Shown: positions 45,673-64,000 of the stretch, in pieces | Layout: every line of letters starts with the position of its first letter | Position numbering within the stretch: position 1 is the stretch's first letter | Source of the DNA: Thysanoteuthis rhombus | Taxonomy: Eukaryota > Mollusca > Cephalopoda > Oegopsida > Thysanoteuthidae | Assembly (NCBI GenBank): GCA_963457665.1 | Contig: OY735215.1 | Coordinates: 34,245,672-34,309,671 of the forward strand | Reading direction: 5' to 3' | DNA length: 64,000 bases | Translations under genes and position numbers: made by a program | Notes under the pieces: model-generated | The model's database searches: none | Told to the model about the DNA's origin: nothing | The model's input: only the letters and a program-made list of their open reading frames with translations

Positions 45673-46859
45673 ACGTGACATACTCTATATCGATTTCAGC
45701 CGTAGGGTCGGAGTACATCACGTGGTTAACTGTATCTGTATGTTCATATAAATGTTGAGTGGCTGTGAAAATGGTTTGACCCGTCCAGCGGTTCACCATT
45801 CATGTTTCAAACATTCAAACAGATGCGAAAGGGGTACAGTTCATCGAGATAAGATACCCCTTTTGCATTTTGTTCGAACCTTGCTGAAGCGCAAGCTCGT
45901 GTGGTAGACCAATACGCAAGAATAGCGCGTTCGGTCCTCCATGGGTGCCCCACTTTTGGGGTCTTATACTAGATTAAGCTAGGCCTAGTAGATAATCCTG
46001 AACTTTGCTGAGTTAATGGCTGCTAGCGTATTTTTAAGAGTAATTTTGTCAGCGATCGGACGCTATAATGTGTAGAGGAAAAATTCTAGAAGAAAATAAG
46101 GGAATGATTAGCGTTTCTTTTCTCAATCAGTGGCCATCAGGAGCGTTCAATCTGTAATGATTCCTTACTTAGATCAACTGCTATTTTTAATACCAGTCGG
46201 GGAAGGAACCATTATATCGCTGGAGCAGACGTCTTAGTGCTCCACGGTGAAGTTCTGAAAAAAAAAAAAAGTAACAGTCATTCAATATATTTAGAAAATT
46301 ATCATAAAAGTTACCGTATATGCCGAAGTATAAGACGAATAGTTCACAAGGGTATTTGGAGGGCTACGGCTGATACCAAACTTAGGAACCATTGGCTTAC
46401 GTTATGAGGCATATACAATTAATACAAAAATAGCATGTCTAGAAAAAAAATTAAAATCTAGTGTAATATAGGAAAGAAAAAATATGGATTGGTGATATAA
46501 GAATGGAAAACTCACATAATAAAAAGAGGATGAAGAAGAAAAATGAAATTTATGTAATTCTTGTTGAGCAATTTAAGAAAGAAAAAGTGTAGAAAAGAGA
46601 GAAAGAGTGAGGGAAAACTAATGAAAAGAAAAGGGAAACAAAGGAGATAAAACCGATAATAATCTTTTGAAAAAGAAATAGGAAACCGATGTGAATATAC
46701 GAGAAAGAAAGGAGTAAAATAATTTGAGCAAAAAAGAAAGCCAATGACCATAGCGTAGAAAGAGAATAGGAAAATAATACAGGAAGGAAACGGGGTATGC
46801 AATGCTACAAGAGTAAAAGAAAGGATATGCCATAATAGAAAGGATGAATAATATCTTAC

Positions 46860-58510
<11,651 letters not shown>

Positions 58511-59161
58511 CTGAAAATTAAAGGGTAGCGGAAAGGAAGATAAACAAGAAAAAATTAGTGACTTGTAAACAAATTTTTTTCAAGCAATCATCAATACATA
58601 TTTGTTGGATTACGCTAACTTCGACACAAGATCTTGGTCAGAACAGAGACGGGACCGGTTTGGCCAGTTTGAATGGGCCCACGATTTCGAAATGACCCAT
58701 TCATTCTGGTAGAGGCAGAGGGGGAAATAATATTAATATCCAGTAGCGTATGGTGCTTTGTATCTTGGATTTGCTGTGTGCTACGGATGCACAAAAGACA
58801 AAATATTTTAGTGTCTGTAAGAAGCAATTGACAGTGAAACTGTAAATTGTAAAGTCTTACATCCCAGCCAATGTGATGTTACAAACAGTGGACAAATAAA
58901 AAGAAATAAGAGAATTTATGAAAGTGAAACAAAATTTTGATGATAGTGTCTGATCCAAATAATGTTTTCCATTAATTCTTCGATTTCTACAATTGGGACC
59001 ACCCTCCGCATATTGTGCCAAAAAGGCTAAAACTGTCCATTGTTTTTCTTACTGACACTAAAATCTTTTTACGTTTTTTGCATCCGTAACAGACAGCACA
59101 CTCAACACACAAAGCAGGATACGTAACTGTTAACATCGTAAAGAAAGTCAAGTGGGGGCTT

Positions 59162-59371
59162 TTAGCACAAATTATCATTATTTTTAAAGAAGATTAATAC
59201 AGATAAAATACAGACGAATAAAAGTAGATAATAGAAACCACGTCCCGAATTCATTGTATGTATCATTTTATCAGATTTAATAAAGACTTGGCCATAGGTG
59301 CTATCACTTTGAGTAGTTTCAGAGCTTGTCGATAAAAGATTCATTATCAAACTTTTATTTAATTGCTCCAT
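59162..59371 (-). CDS. Doubtful 69-codon ORF with C-terminal hydrophobic segment
   Basis: ATG to TAA. The hydrophilic start MEQLNKSLIMNLLSTSSE is followed by a hydrophobic segment (FYYLLLFVCILSVLIFF) near the end. No homologue is recognised and the AT-rich context makes a chance ORF likely. Confidence 0.12.
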   Translation of the reverse strand: MEQLNKSLIMNLLSTSSETTQSDSTYGQVFIKSDKMIHTMNSGRGFYYLLLFVCILSVLIFFKNNDNLC

Positions 59372-59639
59372 GATTAGCTAAGTTGTTTAATCTTCTGCGT
59401 TTTATACATTCTTGTTCATACACTATTCTCTCACTTGTAAGTACATCATGTGCAATATATGTATATGCATGCATGAAAGTCGTTCCATGTCAGAGCAAGT
59501 CAGAATCTTGTGCTGCGCTGACAGTCAGAGGTGACCCGAAGGCTCCTCTTTTGTTTGCTACTATCCTTTCGAATAGGAGAGGGCGCCACTCCATTTCCAA
59601 TCTTTTTGTTACTTAGCTGCTGAGTGCACTGAGAAATTT

Positions 59640-59745
59640 GTCCTAATGAAGAGTTTTCCGCACTCGTACCGAGAAACGAACCCGGATCCTTGTGCGTAGA
59701 GGCAGACGTGCTCATCGTTACAGCATCTGAGCGGACTCACACTAG
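59640..59745 (-). repeat. tRNA-like SINE head, second type
   Basis: The minus strand reads CCGCTCAGATGCTGTAACGA (A box) and CCGGGTTCGTTTCTCGG (B box), then ordinary sequence. The tail differs from the other SINEs. Confidence 0.5.
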
Positions 59746-62700
59746 TATACCATTCATAAATCATGTTTATTTAGCACTGATTACAGAAATACTTAACGAG
59801 CGGTTTGAAATGAGGTCTACGTTTTTTTATCTGGTCGAGGCCTATTGAAAGCTCTGCATGGGCTTGACAAGACCACATTCATGGAGCACCCAGTAAAGAA
59901 CGAACGAAATATCAATGAGTCGTTTCATTAGAAAGGATAGTTTGAGCGAGGTGTTTCCACCTTCTTTATTTACATATAGAGAGTTGCAATAACAATAACC
60001 ATTTGGTGTGGAGAAGAGTAACGAAAAAGACTCCTATTTACTTATTTTTTGATTTTTTTATTGCATAATCCCTGAAGGGTTGATACTTCTCCGTTTTTCC
60101 ACATTTCCAATATTTGTTTCGTGAAATAAATTATGTATTCATAACTAACTGCAGACTCAAATACAAAAGACATAAAAATCTTTTAATTTATGCCATTTCA
60201 GTCAATTATTTTCAAATATCTGTTGATACAATTAATGTGAGATTTTTAACGCTTTTTCATGCTTTACACAGAATTAGTTATTTTAGTATTAAATGTGGAT
60301 TTTGTTGTTCGGATCATCAGTTGTTTACCATATATATATATATATATATATATTCGCTCAGGTATATGAAATAATTTATACTCATGAGAAAATACTAATC
60401 CAATAAATCCAATGAATAATCCATTTTTTTGTATGACTCTCCCGACGATTGGACCTCATGTAGGTAAAAACTATGGTCCATATGTTGTCCAGTTATTTCT
60501 TGAAGCAGTAAGTGGTAAAAGTGTGCTAAATGTGTTGCATGCTTGTAATACAAAATGTAGAAAGGCAGTTGCTTCCGAGATGACAGTCCTGTGTTGAGTG
60601 GAAGACAGGATTGAGAGATAAACTCGTACGTGAAAACGCTTTATAGTGTGTGCGGGATAAGCTGGAAAGGGTAGTGAGATTGGTGGAAAGAAAAGCGAAT
60701 GTTAGGAGTTGTTTTTTAACGTTTTTGGTGTTCTGGAGTTGTTGCTCAGAACGTGATTATTATTACTATCATCGTACCCGTAGAAAAAATGATATTTCTG
60801 GTGCAGTCCTGTTAACTGGAATCCGCTGTATATATTCTAGCACAAATTGATTTATTGCAAACAAAAAATCGCATACCTCGAACAAAATTTTTTTTCTTGT
60901 CGGTTTCCGATAATTCTTCGTATCTACCGTTTTTAATAGTTTTAACGGAATACGACAACAGAATTGGGAAATTAAATTTTGAAAATGAGGAAAACGTCAG
61001 TTATATTCATGGAAAATCAGAAATGTCTGTATTTAGTTGAATTGTTTTCCGCAGTACTACAAAAACATCAGCAGCATTTCTGTTTGATTTAGCGTTACAG
61101 AAACCAACCAACAACCAAACGAAAAATAGTATGGACTTTTATATCATAAGATTATGTAATTTACTTCGTTCTATCTTTAGGTCGATATATACTCTTTGAC
61201 GGCTGAAGTAAACAGCACGGAATCGAGAAGAAAGGAATAGCGTCCGACGAGTGGTGAACTCGCAAACCACACTCAGGGCTAGATTAAAGCGATTGGAGGC
61301 CCTGAACTAGGACAGGGATTATCAAAGTAGGGGCCCATGACCCCACTCTGGAAGATCGCATAGAGATGATTGTAGGTCGCGGAAATATTTGAAAATCTAG
61401 AGTTATATTTTTCATAATCTCCATACAAAAATGTATTCTGTCTATTGTGGAAATGGCTCAATAGTATTCATTAGTTTGACCCCCCCCCCACCAAAAAAAA
61501 ACTTAACATTTTAGTAATTTATATAAAACACACTATTTCCTGGAATAAACATAGTGATATATGTCCCTGTTTTTTTTAAAAATGAAATAGAAATAAAAGT
61601 AAATTGATCAGGTGGCATGACGTCGAAGCTTCTTTAAACTATGAGGCCCTGGGCTGTAACCCGGTCAACCCATATCTAAATCCGGCTTTGACTACCACTG
61701 GCGAACAGGCATTTTTTTCTTACTTTAGCAGCCGAAGAATGTATCGATCCTGAGTGTGGTGATAAAAATTTAGAAAAAGACGGGGAAAACTAAAATGATA
61801 GTAAATAATGAAAGTGCTTCATCTAAAACTTTCAAAATACTCGGAAGGTGTCTTGTAATTGAAATACAATGATTACTTAATACTAATACATATTATTACC
61901 GAATATTAATAAGATATATATAACATATAATGCATGTTATGTATAATGTAGAAATAACGAAATTTATGTACAGCATACGTGTGAGATTGATAAATTATAC
62001 AGTACATTAAGTACATTATTTTAATACATGATTTATGATATAAATAAGGGCTGTCATTTCTGTTCATTATGTTCTCCTCATGATGTGAATAGACATCGAA
62101 ATATTAACAAAAGAACACACAACTCTTATTTGGTTATCTAATATAGATTATATACAAGCATGTTTTCTGGAGTTACTCCATTCCTTTTTGCCTCATAATT
62201 GTCTGATAGACAAGGTTTTTGACAGTCGGTCATATCATAAGCAAATGTAGGCTAAGAAGGGACAGAAAATAAACATGATTGGATGGGAACGGTGATCCAT
62301 TGAGAATAGTGCAAACGTGAGGGATTTGATCACACAAGCCAAGGGTATAAACACAAACCAGAGAATAAGGAAAGTGAAATTGTCTGGAAATTTGAAATTC
62401 AAATGGATTACCCAATCCAATTCAGAAAAACAAATTTCGAAGAATATTGAAGAATGAAGCTGTTTTCAGTCTCATCAGAGTATCAGTTCTTGAATAATTC
62501 ATTTTGTATAAACTGGAAAAAATATGTCTAAGGTAGATATGTCAACTGCAAATTACAGTTATTCATAAGAAAATAAGGGGAATAAGCAAAAAACTATAAT
62601 GTAGATTTTATAACAAATAAATAAATTTATGATGATTAGACTATAATTCAAAATTATGCACACACACACGCACACACACACACATATATATATAGAGAGA

Positions 62701-62757
62701 GAGAAGGAGATGTATCATATATTATAAGCATAGCTATACCCATAGAGACCGCACACC

Positions 62758-62762
<5 letters not shown>

Positions 62763-62817
<55 letters not shown>
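62763..62817. repeat. (TA)n microsatellite
   Basis: About 28 repeats, directly after the phrase AGACCGCACACCAAGGG. Confidence 0.97.
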
Positions 62818-62819
<2 letters not shown>

Positions 62820-64000
62820 CATAAATTTTTTCTAACAAATATTTGATATTGTTTTATCATTATGCTTTATTTTCTTAAGATCAAGTTTTGCATCTACAGT
62901 AAAAAGTATCTTTTATTTGCATACGAAATGAAATAAAAAATGAAAAAAATATATATGCAGGTGTAATTGTTATCATGAAATATACCATAGCTCGGATACT
63001 GTGTACTGTGACGCGAGCTCTGTTTTTTTAAAATCTGCCATGCCGACGATATAAAATATTCACGATGGAATTTTATTTAAGTGTCGCTTTTTCTCATCTG
63101 ATAAGGATATTAGTTTTTCCAGTTAAAAGAGTCAGAATGTATGTCTCTCGCACAATATGCCTACTCCATCTCTTTATTGTCAAACACCCCTACCCGGCAA
63201 AAAAAAAGACTTATACCTATGTAATACAACAAAAGTGACTAATTTTTTTCTGTTTCTAACTTTATGTTTTAAAGACTCTCAAACAAGGCGCAGCTATACG
63301 CGCACAGACCGCACACCAAGGGCTACATACATACGTAAATTTGTGTTGAAGGGTAATTCGTCCCCTGGGTGAACATAGGATAGGTGTTGCTGCCCTCTAA
63401 CGGTCAATTCAGGATGAGATTAATTTAAGCGTTTTCAAATCCAATGGATCTGTTGTAATACTTGATTTCTTTTGTGTTTACAAGCCTGACGGGGGGGGGT
63501 GCACGCGAGCGTGTCCCTTTTGTTGTTATAACGAAGTTTTGAAGACGACAATTGTGTAACACGTTTGTCAGCCAAAGAAGATCGGAAACTCTACAATCGC
63601 TGTGGTCTGCTAGACGAGCTTACGTTGATATAAAGGCTGTTTTTTTTTTAAATTATTTCTTGGCGCTTTTTTCTGCCTCTGGTTCTCCCATACAATGCTA
63701 AAATAAGTTTTTCTAATTGTCAGTGGCATAAGTCACTCAGTCCAAATAAAGTGAGGGATGCTATTAACCATAAAAACAATGAGACGTGTTTTTTGTTAAA
63801 ATAACTGACCAATATTATCTTAAGTATGCATACGTCATTTACATGCCACGCGTTCAGTATTCCCTGAATAGCAAAAAATACATCACATCGTATAGTATTT
63901 TTCATATGCAGTAAGCTTAATTTATAGTACAATACGGGACGAAATGGTAGGAAAGATGAATCTGAAGATGGTGTTCTGTCAAGCTTCAAACCAAAGAGAA

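Larger units (their letters stand above)
38911..46859. other. Repeat-rich region between archease and the membrane-protein gene
   Basis: Apart from the elements listed separately I see no coding exon. The next downstream exon of the minus-strand membrane-protein gene could be hidden here, but I could not find it. Confidence 0.5.
58511..64000. other. Region upstream of the membrane-protein exon
   Basis: No supported exon. It contains (TA)n at 60331-60353 and 62763-62817, the tRNA-like head at 59.7 kb, a repeated 33-nt phrase at 62730 and 63289, and G/C runs. Earlier exons of the minus-strand gene may be here, unseen, or beyond the window. Confidence 0.5.

Noticed and set aside
46512-46859. 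Minus-strand ORF continuing past the transmembrane exon
   Set aside because: A consensus GTAAGA donor ends the exon at 46860. The following Phe/Leu-rich reading is pyrimidine-rich intron.
59640-59745. A functional tRNA gene
   Set aside because: Only A- and B-box-like phrases are present; no full cloverleaf can be drawn. Best explained as a SINE head.
60412-60597. 61-codon plus-strand ORF
   Set aside because: No homology or splice support; length is expected by chance.
63720-63989. 89-codon minus-strand ORF as an upstream exon of the membrane-protein gene
   Set aside because: I could not find a donor in the required phase 1 with convincing context.

Overview
This is intron-rich, AT-rich nuclear DNA from an animal. 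Exons are short, have GT/AG borders and keep codon phase. Introns are long and full of poly-T runs, (TA)n and (TATC)n tracts, tRNA-derived SINEs, LINE fragments and foldback elements. The gene content (FRMD6/Expanded, archease, IQCC) is metazoan. The SINE style and (TA)n-rich introns suggest a mollusc, most likely an octopod cephalopod; that attribution is inference. No operons, CRISPR arrays or bacterial signals are present.

Layout. (1) 239-10164, plus strand: nine coding exons, lacking the 5' end, of an FRMD6/Willin/Expanded-type FERM protein of the Hippo pathway. The exons join in phase and encode 1044 residues to the stop. A 25-copy, 30-bp CU-rich minisatellite lies just after the stop, probably in the 3' UTR. 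(2) 10165-22274: non-coding, holding two Stowaway-like palindromic mini-elements and an hAT-like MITE with an 8-bp target duplication. (3) 22403-28059, minus strand: a complete three-exon IQCC-like gene (397 aa) whose last ~45 codons, stop and probable poly(A) signal come from an antisense SINE. (4) 28166-38464, plus strand: a complete nine-exon archease gene (ZBTB8OS, 164 aa). It includes a 25-nt exon and an 11-nt microexon, which I located by phase and homology. Genes 3 and 4 are head to head, with 106 bp and a CCAAT box between their start codons. (5) 38465-46859: transposon graveyard (Penelope-like ends with hammerhead-like motifs, a deleted mariner, RTE-type LINE tails, SINEs). (6) 46860-58510, minus strand: part of a gene I do not recognise. 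One exon carries a single transmembrane helix, and two different upstream exons can both splice to it in phase, predicting two N-termini on one membrane anchor. (7) 58511-64000: no supported gene; repeats and one doubtful small ORF.

How the genes relate: FRMD6 (cortical Hippo regulator) and archease (cofactor of the RTCB tRNA/XBP1 ligase) are unrelated in function. The only visible linkage is the shared IQCC/archease promoter and the convergent FRMD6/IQCC ends. I found no convincing new multi-gene system. The most interesting observations are the archease microexon, the SINE-derived IQCC C-terminus, the alternative N-terminal exons of the membrane protein, and the pyrimidine minisatellite.
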